A stretch of 62,397 nucleotides of DNA from Pleurocapsales cyanobacterium LEGE 06147 (lineage in GTDB: Bacteria > Cyanobacteriota > Cyanobacteriia > Cyanobacteriales > Xenococcaceae), in contig JADEWQ010000020.1 in NCBI GenBank assembly GCA_015207585.1, positions 1 to 62,397 of the forward strand, read 5' to 3'. The position numbers and the translations under genes are program-made. The notes under the pieces were generated by a model that saw only the letters and a program-made list of their open reading frames with translations, searched no databases and had not been told where the DNA came from. Shown here piece by piece: positions 7,460 to 16,307 of this stretch. Each line of letters begins with the position of its first letter. Position 1 is the first letter of the stretch.

Positions 7460-8629
7460 CTATAATTCAGCCGTTCTGCCTTTCTGTGGGAAAAGTCCGC
7501 CCGGTTTAATCTGCAAGAAGGCAATAATTAAAGCAAATACCATCACTTTTGCCATACTGCTAGTGGCGAAGAAGAGAAAGAAATCTACTACGGGCTGAAA
7601 GGCTTCTCCCAGAGGCATGAAAATTAGTGCTAGAGTCCCCGAACCAATCAGATAATTGAGAATACCGATACCCATACCAGCAACAATCGTACCTGCCAGA
7701 TTGCCCACACCCCCAACTACCACTACCATAAAAGTATCAACAATGTAGCTCTGACCGGTGTTGGGACCTACCGAACCCAAGAAACTAACAGCACAACCAG
7801 CAATACCAGCCAGTCCCGAACCGAGAGCAAAAGTCAGTGCGTCTACCTTCGCTGTAGGAATACCCAAACAAGCACTCATGCTGCGATTTTGCATTACCGC
7901 TCGAATGCGCAATCCCCAAGTAGAACGATTGAGAAACCAATAGACTCCAATCAAACAAATAATCGTCAAAGCAATAATAAACAGGCGAGCATAGGGCATC
8001 TGAAAGCCAAGGACCTGAACTCCACCTCGCAACCAACTAGGGGAAGTTACATCTACATTTCTGGCACTAAACCAGGGTCTAGTTAAGGCTAGTTGACCCC
8101 CTTCTTGGATTAGAGAACTGACTAGCACTGCAATGGCAAGAGATACGGGAAGAAGAATTGCGATCGCCCAATTCTTGATTTTTTCCCAGTTAGAACGACG
8201 ACTTAAAATCGCCATGCCACCGAAAAAGAGAAGACAAAATACAACAATGCCAATAGCCAATATCCAATTAACGCTACGGACAAATTGGCGCAAAATCAAG
8301 CTGACACCCCAGGTAGCTAAGAGAGTTTCTAACGGTCGTCCGTAGAGAAAGCGAATCACTCCCCTTTCTAGAATCAACCCCATTAACCCAGCCACTAAAA
8401 AAGCTGCTGGAAGGGCAAGAAAAATATAGAGATCGAACCAAGGTTCGCCTAAAGGTCTAAAAGCACTTTGTACTAAAAAAGTAGTATATGCTCCCAACAT
8501 CATTAATTCGCCGTGGGCAAGATTAATCACCCCCATCAGCCCAAAAACAATTGCTAGACCCAAAGCTGCAATTAATAGAACAGAACCAATACTAATACCG
8601 TTAAATAAACCTTCTATAAGTGCCGACAT
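7460..8629 (-). CDS. urtB: Urea ABC transporter permease UrtB
   Basis: The 389-residue LivH-type permease carries the typical LAIVFGLMGVINLAHGELMMLGAY near the N-terminus. Later it has IPTAKVDALTFALGSGLAGIAG and VVVVGGVGNLAGTIVAG, the EAA-like loop region that touches the ATPases. It forms the membrane channel with UrtC for urea delivered by UrtA. A 530-base spacer with palindromes separates it from urtA, so an internal promoter or transcript processing between urtA and urtB is possible. Confidence 0.95.
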   Translation of the reverse strand: MSALIEGLFNGISIGSVLLIAALGLAIVFGLMGVINLAHGELMMLGAYTTFLVQSAFRPLGEPWFDLYIFLALPAAFLVAGLMGLILERGVIRFLYGRPLETLLATWGVSLILRQFVRSVNWILAIGIVVFCLLFFGGMAILSRRSNWEKIKNWAIAILLPVSLAIAVLVSSLIQEGGQLALTRPWFSARNVDVTSPSWLRGGVQVLGFQMPYARLFIIALTIICLIGVYWFLNRSTWGLRIRAVMQNRSMSACLGIPTAKVDALTFALGSGLAGIAGCAVSFLGSVGPNTGQSYIVDTFMVVVVGGVGNLAGTIVAGMGIGILNYLIGSGTLALIFMPLGEAFQPVVDFFLFFATSSMAKVMVFALIIAFLQIKPGGLFPQKGRTAEL

Positions 8630-8992
8630 TAATATATTTTTTACTTTTAAACTCCCAGTCTTTCATCGTAGGTGAGACAAATAACTCAATTCTGTTAGCA
8701 ATGAACAAAAAAAAGATCCTTTAGGAGTTAGTAATAAAGAGTAAAAGGAAAAAACTTAACCGATAACTATTTAAAAATCTCCTAAAAGAGCGATCGCATT
8801 TTAAAATACAAAGAATGCTAATTTTTTTTAACCCAATTACTTACTGAAAACAAAAATAAAAAGCAAAAGAAGATTCAAACCTCTTTTGCCTTGTTCAGAT
8901 CGCTTATTCGCGATCGTTCTAGTACAAGTCGAGCCAAATAAAGCTACCATTCCAATCAGTTATCAGTTATTAACTGTTCCCTGTTCCCTTTT

Positions 8993-9020
8993 GTAGGGAC
9001 GTAGCATGCTACGTCCCTAC
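8993..9020. repeat. 28-base perfect palindrome
   Basis: gtagggacgtagca is followed directly by its reverse complement, giving 14-base arms with no spacer, flanked by ttt and ttt. On the minus strand it could act as a terminator or attenuator after urtA. Such self-complementary units (constant ends around tagcatgcta) are typical interspersed repeats. Confidence 0.65.
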
Positions 9021-9102
9021 TTTTGACCGGGCTGAAGCGCGAAGACGCTCGGCCTAGGGAGGTGAATTCGCGCTGACAGCAGACCGGTGCGGGGCTCACA
9101 AG

Positions 9103-9123
9103 GGGGCGAATTCAATTCGCCCC
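9103..9123. repeat. Second hairpin in the urtA-urtB spacer
   Basis: Ten-base arms ggggcgaatt and aattcgcccc surround a single base. The hairpin sits within the GC-rich patch that ends just before the urtA stop codon. A single-base loop is too tight for an ideal RNA hairpin, which favours a DNA-level palindrome or repeat end. Confidence 0.55.
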
Positions 9124-9159
9124 ACGGCCCCTTGCTTTCCGCACTGCCGCGCAGCAGTA

Positions 9160-10482
9160 CTAGGTTTGTTCTACTTTATATCTGCCGCCTTTATTGGGAT
9201 CGGTCCAATCACAGGCATAACCTTGAGTCTCTGGTACGAATTGATTCCAAGGAAGGGGATCTACAGGACCATCAGTTGACCAAACGATATCAAACATACC
9301 ATCATCTCTTACTTGTCCGATCCTCACGGTTTTAGAAATGTGGTGGTTGGGTTGCATGGTCACTCTACCTTCTGGTGCATCTAATTTCTGACCAATTGCT
9401 GCTTTACGTACTGGTTCTAAGTCAGTTGTGCCGGCTTGCTCTACCGCTTGTTTCCAGAGATAGACCATAATATAGGCAGCTTCCATCGGGTCGTTAGTAA
9501 CTCGATCTTGACCGTATTTAGCTCTAAAAGCTTCGACAAACTTTTGATTTTGGGGTGTTTCTACAGTTTGGAAGTAATTCCAAGAAGCGTAGTGACCGAC
9601 AAGATATTCCGGTCCAATTTGACGAACTTCTTCTTCAGCGATGCTCACAGACATAGTCGGATAGCGATCTGGCCCGAGTCCCGCACCTTGTAATTGTTTG
9701 AAGAAAGCAACGTTACTGTCCCCGTTGAGACTGTTGAAGATAACACCGCCATTGCGTAGAGCACCCCTGATTTTGGTAATGATGGGAGTAACTTCCGTAT
9801 CGCCGAGGGGGATATAGTCTTCTCCCACCACTGTTCCGCCTTTTGCTTTTAGTTGTTCTTTAATAATGGTATTAGCGGTGCGAGGGAAGACATAGTCCGA
9901 ACCGACTAGGAAAAATTCCTTACCCTTGTTTTCTAACAGCCAATCCACTGCTGGTTCGATTTGCTGGTTAGGGGCTGCTCCCGTGTAAAAAATGTTTCGA
10001 GAACACTCTTGCCCTTCATATTGAACGGGATACCAGAGCATGTGACCTTTGGATTCAAACACTGGTAAGACTGCTTTGCGGCTAGCAGAAGTCCAGCAAC
10101 CAAAGACGGTAACGACTTGGTCTTGGTCGATTAGCTTAGCAGCTTTCTCAGAAAAAGTCGGCCAATCGGAAGCCCCATCTTCGATAATTGGTTCAATTTG
10201 TTTGCCCAGTACGCCTCCGGCTGCGTTGATTTCTTCTATTGCCAGCCTTTCCGCTTCAACAACTGTGGTTTCACTAATTGCCATCGTGCCGCTGAGGGAA
10301 TGCAAGATGCCAACTTTGATCGTATCGCCACTAGTAGTAGCTGGTGTAGTAGCGGTATCCGAGGTATCAGTTTGAGGAGAGCCTGTAGTTTCTTCTCCAT
10401 TCGCACAGGCTTTTAGCAATAAACTGGTGCCTATACCCGCCGAACCATACAGTAAAAATTTACGTCTTCCTAACTTTGACAT
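9160..10482 (-). CDS. urtA: Urea ABC transporter substrate-binding protein UrtA
   Basis: This is a 440-residue periplasmic binding protein. The N-terminus has a twin-arginine-like GRRKFLLYG, a hydrophobic stretch and a lipobox LLKAC (Cys about 26), so it is probably a Tat- or Sec-exported lipoprotein. A Thr/Ser-rich linker follows. The mature part has [35 protein letters not shown] and [11 protein letters not shown] at the end, which matches UrtA/FmdD rather than LivJ. It captures urea for UrtBCDE. It is the first gene of the operon, with an NtcA box 114 bases upstream. Confidence 0.95.
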   Translation of the reverse strand: MSKLGRRKFLLYGSAGIGTSLLLKACANGEETTGSPQTDTSDTATTPATTSGDTIKVGILHSLSGTMAISETTVVEAERLAIEEINAAGGVLGKQIEPIIEDGASDWPTFSEKAAKLIDQDQVVTVFGCWTSASRKAVLPVFESKGHMLWYPVQYEGQECSRNIFYTGAAPNQQIEPAVDWLLENKGKEFFLVGSDYVFPRTANTIIKEQLKAKGGTVVGEDYIPLGDTEVTPIITKIRGALRNGGVIFNSLNGDSNVAFFKQLQGAGLGPDRYPTMSVSIAEEEVRQIGPEYLVGHYASWNYFQTVETPQNQKFVEAFRAKYGQDRVTNDPMEAAYIMVYLWKQAVEQAGTTDLEPVRKAAIGQKLDAPEGRVTMQPNHHISKTVRIGQVRDDGMFDIVWSTDGPVDPLPWNQFVPETQGYACDWTDPNKGGRYKVEQT

Positions 10483-10566
10483 GACTGTATATTATTAGTA
10501 AATTTTTTTGTTAGCGTTAGTCTTTTGTATATATATTGCAACTAGGCGCGAACAGCACGATGTAGT

Positions 10567-10572
10567 ATGTTA
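10567..10572 (-). promoter_or_regulatory. Candidate -10 box of the urtA promoter
   Basis: taacat on the minus strand fits TAN3T. It lies 23 bases downstream of the NtcA box, within the spacing usual at NtcA-activated promoters. Transcription would start near 10560, about 75 bases before the urtA ATG. Confidence 0.55.
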
Positions 10573-10595
10573 ATTTGATTATTTCCCAATAATTT

Positions 10596-10609
10596 GTATA
10601 TTAGGCTAC
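10596..10609 (-). promoter_or_regulatory. NtcA-binding site upstream of urtA
   Basis: gtatattaggctac fits the palindromic consensus GTA-N8-TAC exactly. It stands 114 bases upstream of urtA with a -10 box at the right distance. urtA is a known NtcA target in other cyanobacteria, so activation under nitrogen limitation is expected. A bare GTA-N8-TAC occurs by chance every few kilobases; the spacing and the gene behind it make this one credible. Confidence 0.75.
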
Positions 10610-10694
10610 GAAAAACTATCCTCAACAAAAAATTAAGTTAAGGACTACTATCTTTTGGTAGATTTGCTTAGTTTAAGCAAAGGTTAAATGAGTA

Positions 10695-11291
10695 TTAAAC
10701 TTTTCGCTGGCGAATAAAGTTGACAACGAAATCTAGTCCTTCTTTAGTTTTTAAGTTGGTAAAAACAAAAGGTTTATCCCCCCGCATCTTTTTCGCATCC
10801 CTTTCCATTACTCCCAAATCTGCACCAACTAAGGGCGCAAGATCGATTTTATTGATTACCAACAAATCCGATCTGGTAATCCCCGGTCCTCCCTTACGGG
10901 GAATTTTATCTCCAGCAGCGACATCGATCGCATAGATGGTCAGATCTACTAATTCAGGACTAAATGTTGCCGCTAAATTGTCGCCGCCACTTTCGAGAAA
11001 GACTAAATCCAGGTTGCCAAAGCGGTGTTCTAATTCTTCAATAGCGCTAAGATTAATCGATGCATCTTCGCGGATAGCCGTATGGGGACAGCCACCGGTT
11101 TCCACTCCTAAAATGCGATCGCTACTCAAAGCTTGAGAACGAACTAAAAATTGCGCGTCTTCTTGGGTATAAATATCGTTGGTGACTACCGCAATTTGGT
11201 ATTCTTCTCGCAGAGATTTACACAAAGCATCGAGCAAAGCAGTTTTACCAGAACCGACAGGACCAGCAATTCCAACACGAAAAGCACTCAT
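10695..11291 (-). CDS. ureG: Urease accessory GTPase UreG
   Basis: The 198-residue SIMIBI GTPase has P-loop GPVGSGKT at 10-17, then [15 protein letters not shown], the nickel-binding [18 protein letters not shown] (Cys-Pro-His), [10 protein letters not shown] and VINKIDLAP, which sets guanine specificity. UreG hydrolyses GTP to drive nickel delivery to urease in complex with UreD and UreF. It lies upstream of urtA on the same strand but with 212 bases and a promoter between, so it may be a separate unit. It is separated from ureDAB by the entire urt operon. Confidence 0.97.
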   Translation of the reverse strand: MSAFRVGIAGPVGSGKTALLDALCKSLREEYQIAVVTNDIYTQEDAQFLVRSQALSSDRILGVETGGCPHTAIREDASINLSAIEELEHRFGNLDLVFLESGGDNLAATFSPELVDLTIYAIDVAAGDKIPRKGGPGITRSDLLVINKIDLAPLVGADLGVMERDAKKMRGDKPFVFTNLKTKEGLDFVVNFIRQRKV

Positions 11292-11333
11292 GAGTTCGCC
11301 TGGTTTATCTTATCTATTTATTATGAAAATATC

Positions 11334-12047
11334 TTACTCTGCCACTACTACTCTATTTCGTCCTTGAGCCTTGGCTAGATACAAAGCGCGATCGGCTTTA
11401 GCAATCAGATTTTCTACCGAGTCATTGAGAGTAGGAACTTGACTGACTACACCAATACTAACAGTCACAAATTCACTTACATCAGATTGAGGATGGAGTA
11501 TTTGAAGATTTTCAATCTGTTGTTGGATTGCTTCGGCAATTTTGATTGCTCCAGAGAGATTAGTGTTAGGTAAAATTACCGTAAACTCTTCACCGCCGTA
11601 ACGAGCTACTAAATCTGATGCACGTTTAGCCGTGCGGCTAATTGTCTGTGCTACTATTCTCAAACAACTGTCTCCTGCTTGGTGACCGTAGGTATCGTTG
11701 TAGCGTTTAAAAAAATCTACATCGCACAACAGCAGAGATAAAGGCTCTTGTTCTCTGGTAAGCCTGTCCCATTCTTGGTTGAGGTATTCATCAAAACGAC
11801 GACGATTGGGAATTTGAGTGAGGCTGTCAATGGTGGCAAGGTTCTGTAGTTCTTGCTTTAGTCTTTGGAAAGTTGCCCGAGCTTCTTGATTTTGCTCGAT
11901 CTCTTCTTGAAGCCTTGTTTCTATTTGCCCAAGAGATATGGTTAGCTCTTGCACCTTTTGTTCTAGTTGCCGTAAATAATCTTCTAATCTTCTGTTCAAA
12001 ATAGCATTATTTCTAGACAATATTTGTGCTTTAATTACGATTTTCAA
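11334..12047 (-). CDS. Diguanylate cyclase (coiled coil plus GGDEF)
   Basis: Residues 10-70 form a coiled coil, which links to a GGDEF domain through the usual ATIDSLTQIPNRRRFDEYL. The active-site loop is GGEEF (151-155), preceded at the right distance by RASD (142-145), an intact inhibitory I-site. The metal-binding aspartate is in LLCDVDFF. The protein should make cyclic di-GMP and be inhibited by it. With no sensor domain, activity probably depends on dimerisation through the coiled coil or on a partner. It ends 42 bases before ureG and runs in the same direction, but a functional link to urease is not evident. Confidence 0.88.
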   Translation of the reverse strand: MKIVIKAQILSRNNAILNRRLEDYLRQLEQKVQELTISLGQIETRLQEEIEQNQEARATFQRLKQELQNLATIDSLTQIPNRRRFDEYLNQEWDRLTREQEPLSLLLCDVDFFKRYNDTYGHQAGDSCLRIVAQTISRTAKRASDLVARYGGEEFTVILPNTNLSGAIKIAEAIQQQIENLQILHPQSDVSEFVTVSIGVVSQVPTLNDSVENLIAKADRALYLAKAQGRNRVVVAE

Positions 12048-12343
12048 TGATTTGCGCTCGCTGTTGTTGTTTCTCAGCTCAAGAAAGTTTCAAACTCTCT
12101 TAAGCTACAACACTTATTGCCATAAAAGTAGATTTAAAATGTCCAAAAGATACCAAAACATACAAAAAAGTAGTAAAAATCAACAAGAACTAGTTTGATT
12201 AATGAATTAATCTACAATCACCTACACTTTTATTATTATACAATTACCTAACTCTTATTGTGTAAAGATTTTATGTCTAAACTGTTAATGTATAATCCTC
12301 TGTTTAAAATTTAAATATAAGAGAATAAATAAAGAAAAAACGA

Positions 12344-12916
12344 TTGTCTGTAAAATCTATCCTTGACTTTTGGTTTGGCAAACCAGAAGATAAAAACTAT
12401 GGAAAGCCACGCAAATATTGGTTTAGTAAAAGCCAAGAATTTGACGAGGAGATACGCTCGCGCTTTTTGTCTACTTATCGGCAAGCAGCAGAGGGAAAAT
12501 TAAACCATTGGCAACAACAGCCTTTAAGCTGTTTGGCATTGATTATTTTGTTGGACCAGTTTCCCCGCAATCTGTTTCGAGATCGCCCTCAAGCTTTTGC
12601 TACTGACGATCTGGCGCTGGGGTTTGCTCAGTATGCTTTAGTTCATGGTTTTGATCGACAGTTACTACCCGTACAGCGTTGGTTTATTTATCTTCCCTTT
12701 GAACATAGCGAAAATCTAGAACATCAACAACAAGCTGTCAGATTATTTGCCACCCTCAAAAACGATCCCGATAGTGCCAGTGCCATCGCTTCTGCCTGCG
12801 ATCATCTCGAAATTATCAAACGTTTCGGACGCTTCCCCCATCGTAATCGTATCTTAGGTCGTCTCAACACTCCTCAAGAAGAAGAATTTCTCAAGCAATC
12901 AGGTTCATCTTTTTGA
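12344..12916 (+). CDS. DUF924 family protein
   Basis: The 190-residue protein begins at a TTG (no ATG fits) with ILDFWFGKPEDKNYGKPRKYWFSKSQEFDEEI. It has LALIILLDQFPRNLFRDRPQAFATDD, then LPFEHSENLEHQQ and FGRFPHRNRILGR, all marks of DUF924. The family is an all-helical, TPR-like fold of unknown biochemical role found widely in bacteria and plants. The upstream 296 bases are AT-rich and shared with the divergent diguanylate cyclase. It precedes gpmA by 31 bases on the same strand, so the two may be co-transcribed. Confidence 0.85.
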   Translation: MSVKSILDFWFGKPEDKNYGKPRKYWFSKSQEFDEEIRSRFLSTYRQAAEGKLNHWQQQPLSCLALIILLDQFPRNLFRDRPQAFATDDLALGFAQYALVHGFDRQLLPVQRWFIYLPFEHSENLEHQQQAVRLFATLKNDPDSASAIASACDHLEIIKRFGRFPHRNRILGRLNTPQEEEFLKQSGSSF

Positions 12917-12947
12917 CATAATGCTATATGACTCTAAGAACTAAGCT

Positions 12948-13646
12948 ATGGCTCAACTTATTCTGATTCGTCACGGTCAAAGTCTTTGGAACGCTGCCAA
13001 TAAATTTACGGGTTGGGTAGATGTTCCTTTAAACGAACGAGGTCGTGCTGAGGCGACGATCGCATCTTGTAAATTAAGAGACTATCGTGTGGATGTCTGT
13101 TTTACCAGTATGCTGATCCGAGCGATTGAAACAGCAATTGTGTGTCTGACTGAGTGCGACGAGATCTGCGGTGGGAGAATTCCCATTATTAAACATGCGG
13201 CTGAGGAAAAAGACTGGCATGGCTGGGATAAATATGAAGGAAACCCCGATGAAGAACTTCCCATCTTTACTAGTGCAGCTTTAGATGAACGTTATTACGG
13301 TCAATTGCAAGGATTGAACAAAGCTCAAATGGCTGAAAAATACGGCAAGGAACAGGTGCATCAATGGAGACGCTCGTTTTCCGTCCGTCCTCCAGGGGGG
13401 GAAAGTTTAGAAGATACGATGAATCGTACGGTACCATTTTTTCGCGATCGCATTTTAGCTCACCTCAAACGTGGGGATAATGTCTTGGTCTCGGCTCACG
13501 GTAACTCCCTGCGATCGATCATCATGTATTTGGATAATTTAAGTCCCGAAGAAGTTCCTCAACTGGAACTGAAAACAGGCATTCCTATCGTATATGACAT
13601 CGATTCCGAAGGTCAAGTCACGGCTAAAGTAATTTTGGATGATTGA
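12948..13646 (+). CDS. gpmA: 2,3-bisphosphoglycerate-dependent phosphoglycerate mutase
   Basis: This 232-residue histidine phosphatase-fold enzyme starts with LILIRHGQSLWNAANKFTGW, where His9 carries the phosphate. It continues with the family-typical DVPLNERGRAEA, ERYYGQLQGLNKAQMAEKYG and RPPGGESLEDT, and VSAHGNSLRSIIMYLD near the end supplies the second catalytic histidine. The insert after the AIETAIVCLTE segment matches cyanobacterial dPGM proteins. It interconverts 3- and 2-phosphoglycerate in glycolysis and gluconeogenesis. Confidence 0.93.
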   Translation: MAQLILIRHGQSLWNAANKFTGWVDVPLNERGRAEATIASCKLRDYRVDVCFTSMLIRAIETAIVCLTECDEICGGRIPIIKHAAEEKDWHGWDKYEGNPDEELPIFTSAALDERYYGQLQGLNKAQMAEKYGKEQVHQWRRSFSVRPPGGESLEDTMNRTVPFFRDRILAHLKRGDNVLVSAHGNSLRSIIMYLDNLSPEEVPQLELKTGIPIVYDIDSEGQVTAKVILDD

Positions 13647-13671
13647 TATAGTAGCGATCGGTTATTAATTG

Positions 13672-13701
13672 TTGCCTTTTGCCTTTTGACTTTTGCCTTT
13701 T
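13672..13701. repeat. Short repeat after gpmA
   Basis: ttgccttttgccttttgacttttgcctttt repeats a tgcctttt/gactttt unit between two convergent genes. It belongs to the same class of degenerate spacer repeats seen elsewhere in the window. Confidence 0.5.
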
Positions 13702-14596
13702 ATTGTTTCTGATATCTTATTTGTTTGATTATATTAACAAACCCATCCATCCATTCTTGAAAAAAAATAGGAAATATCCAGAGCAATTGACTCATGTTCA
13801 AGGGAAAAATTTTTCGGTATGGATGAAATACCCTTGCTCCTTTGCTATCGATAAGATGTTTAAGTATAGTTATTAAACTAATATCGCAACGTTTGGCATT
13901 GAGCGTTTCTCGATTTTTTGAGGTTGTAGAATCATCAAACCACGAAATTTGAAATGCACGAGCGACACAGAAAGGTGTTCCAAAAATTTGTGCATAAATA
14001 GGCACTCTATATTCCAAAAAACCTAACTCTGGTTGCTCGATCCTAGAGTATTTTTCTAAAAAGCTTCTGGGGAAACAAACAACAATAAATAAACAAGCAA
14101 AGGGTTCCTGATTGTACGAATATTTCTCTTTTACATAATTTAGAAATTCAAGATACTGCTCTCTTATTTCTGGCACAATGCGAGTACTTGTCCAAATCCA
14201 GCGATTTTCAATCTCCTTAATAGGTATAAGTCCTGAGAGAAGAATGGAATCTTTTTGCAGCATTGAGAACAGTTCATAAATTGAACCAAAAACTAGCATG
14301 TCCCATTGAATAATAACGATAGTATCCCACCACAGATCTTTACCACGCTGAGAATACCAATCCGTAATTAACAAATCGCCTAAATGCCATTTCCAACTCG
14401 AGCTTTTATTTTGACTAAAAATATAGAAATCATCAAGATATTCACCAAGAATTAGTTTGTACTTGTCTGCGTCTTCTAGTTCACCACCGTACAATCCATA
14501 AATAGATATTGTTGCATTATAACGACGAATCAGTTCCAAATGATTTTTACAAATCTGTGGCTCTTTATAAAACCAAAATAAAATAGCTAATTTCAT
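13700..14596 (-). CDS. Uncharacterised protein paired with a glycosyltransferase
   Basis: I do not recognise the family with certainty. The 298-residue protein starts MKLAILFWFYKEPQICKNHLELI and contains WWDTIVIIQWDMLVFGSI, a layout like the N-terminal strand and the acidic metal-site region of GT-A glycosyltransferases. Further aromatic-rich segments follow. It lies 63 bases downstream of a family 2 glycosyltransferase on the same strand, so both probably act in one polysaccharide or glycan pathway. Codon use is AT-rich compared with neighbours. A sugar-transfer role is an inference from context and the weak N-terminal pattern. Confidence 0.55.
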   Translation of the reverse strand: MKLAILFWFYKEPQICKNHLELIRRYNATISIYGLYGGELEDADKYKLILGEYLDDFYIFSQNKSSSWKWHLGDLLITDWYSQRGKDLWWDTIVIIQWDMLVFGSIYELFSMLQKDSILLSGLIPIKEIENRWIWTSTRIVPEIREQYLEFLNYVKEKYSYNQEPFACLFIVVCFPRSFLEKYSRIEQPELGFLEYRVPIYAQIFGTPFCVARAFQISWFDDSTTSKNRETLNAKRCDISLITILKHLIDSKGARVFHPYRKIFPLNMSQLLWIFPIFFQEWMDGFVNIIKQIRYQKQ

Positions 14597-14659
14597 AAAT
14601 ATTCATTTTTTTGTGGCGATTATTTAATAATTGCTGTTTTTTATGCAATTAAAAAAAGC

Positions 14660-15730
14660 TTATTCTCTTTTCAAAATATAACTAGAGATGAATTTTCGAG
14701 AGTTATTTTCTAGTTGAATATAGTTAAAAAATGCATTTTTACCTAATAGAGATATTCCATAATATAAAAAAGGTTTAAGCTTGAAAAAATTGTTTCTGAA
14801 AGCTAAAAACAAATATCGTCTTCCCATCTCAATAGCTTTTGGATCTGAAATAATAAAACCATTACATACAAGTAATCTACCTGTATAAAAAAGATGTTCT
14901 GCTCTTTCTTTAACTAAAAAATTATTTTTTTCTTTGTTTAAATTATTTAAATTCAAATTTTTGTGATGCTTATTGATAAAAGCTAAAATACTTTTTACTA
15001 CTGCTTTAGGGTTAGTTGAAAGTCTATCGGAGTCGCTTTCTAGATAGCGTACGAGTACCTCAGAAATCACCTCAAATTCGCAAGACTCAGATAATCTAAC
15101 CCATAAATCTGCATCTGCAGCAAATTGCAATATGTCAGGGTCAAATCCTCGAACTCGTTCGAGATATTCGCGTTTCACCATAACAGTAGAAGGCGTACCT
15201 ACTACATTGGCAAAAAGTAATGTATTGCGAAGATATCCTCGATAGGTAGGAACTTTGGTACGCTGAATCTGATTGAATTCATTGACAATTTCAAGTCCTG
15301 TATAAACAACACCAACTTCAGGCTTGCATTGTTCTAATAGTTCGACTTGTTTGGTCAGTTTATGTGGTAACCACTCATCGTCTGAATCGAGAAAGGCAAT
15401 ATAGCGACCACGAGATTTTTCGATCCCTGTATTACGAGCAACAGCCGCTCCTAAGTTATGCTGATGTCGAATGTATTTAATACGCGGATCGTTAAAACTT
15501 TTGACTATTTCTTCTGTATTATCCGTGGAGCGATCGTCCACTACAATTACTTCAAAATTTTGATAACTTTGAATAAGAATACTATTTATTGATTTACCGA
15601 TGGAATGTGCTCTGTTGTAAGTAGGAATGATAACGCTTATGACAGGAATCCTAGAACATGGACTTGGTAAATGATAGTTACAGTCCTGTTCATTAGCTAA
15701 GGCTTTAGTTACCAGCTGTTGGGAATTCAT
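14660..15730 (-). CDS. Glycosyltransferase family 2
   Basis: The 356-residue protein has a clear GT-A domain at about residues 28-250. VISVIIPTYNRAHSIGKSI starts the nucleotide-sugar fold, FEVIVVDDRSTDNT follows, and YIAFLDSDDEWLPHKL holds the DXD-type metal site. VKREYLERVRGFDP and FAADADLWVRLSE are the acceptor-side motifs. The last 100 residues are Lys/Asn/Phe-rich and poorly conserved. It would add a sugar to a lipid or polysaccharide acceptor at the inner membrane; donor and acceptor cannot be told. It is followed by an uncharacterised gene in the same direction. Confidence 0.9.
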   Translation of the reverse strand: MNSQQLVTKALANEQDCNYHLPSPCSRIPVISVIIPTYNRAHSIGKSINSILIQSYQNFEVIVVDDRSTDNTEEIVKSFNDPRIKYIRHQHNLGAAVARNTGIEKSRGRYIAFLDSDDEWLPHKLTKQVELLEQCKPEVGVVYTGLEIVNEFNQIQRTKVPTYRGYLRNTLLFANVVGTPSTVMVKREYLERVRGFDPDILQFAADADLWVRLSESCEFEVISEVLVRYLESDSDRLSTNPKAVVKSILAFINKHHKNLNLNNLNKEKNNFLVKERAEHLFYTGRLLVCNGFIISDPKAIEMGRRYLFLAFRNNFFKLKPFLYYGISLLGKNAFFNYIQLENNSRKFISSYILKRE

Positions 15731-16307
15731 TTTATTGGTCTTATTACGTAAACTTGCTATCGCAAGATATTTCGGTAGTAATGTAATATGCTACATCCAT
15801 ACAAAGTTTAAAAAGATAGTAGTTTTTAAGGCGTTAATTATTCTATGCAATCCGTACCTTTTTTTTAAAAAATACTTTATGTTTTTTTGATTTTACTAAA
15901 AACTATACGAGATCTTGATAAAGCTTTAATGAACATCGATGTGTTTTGCTCTAGCAACGATAAAGAAAAGATACAAATATAACTATTTTGTTACTCGATC
16001 GAGCTTTTTATAGAGTAGGCATTTTGACTTTTTTATCTTGCTACCGTCCCCTTAAAGAACTTTATGATTTATTTAAAAACGAACGATTTTTATTTTTAAA
16101 AACTTTAACTTTGACTACGAGTTTTTATTGTACTATCAATTAAAAATAGATTAAGAAACTTGCTATTTCCTCAAAATATATATAATAAATACCCTTAAAA
16201 AATCGGGGTATATAAATGCTATTTATCGCTCGTATAAACTTAATACTCACAAGCTTTAGTCAAGATTCAGTCTAAGAAATTTATTGTCAAAGATTTAAAG
16301 CAAAATT
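15731..16307. other. AT-rich spacer with no gene
   Basis: This 577-base divergent spacer carries runs of A and T and short scattered stops in all frames. I see no RNA gene, repeat or strong operator. It must hold the promoters of the glycosyltransferase unit (minus) and of the PP-loop gene (plus). Confidence 0.6.

Larger units (their letters stand above)
8630..9159. other. urtA-urtB spacer with no gene
   Basis: I see no convincing coding region here. The first 300 bases are AT-rich. From about 8950 there is a repeat (cagttatcagttattaactgttccctgttccc), then two palindromes, and from 9021 to 9160 a GC-rich patch unlike its surroundings. The patch has the look of an inserted mobile-repeat relic rather than of an operator. 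Confidence 0.6.

Noticed and set aside
7785-8036. Overlapping frames within urtB and urtC
   Set aside because: They are shadow frames of strongly conserved membrane-protein genes on the minus strand.
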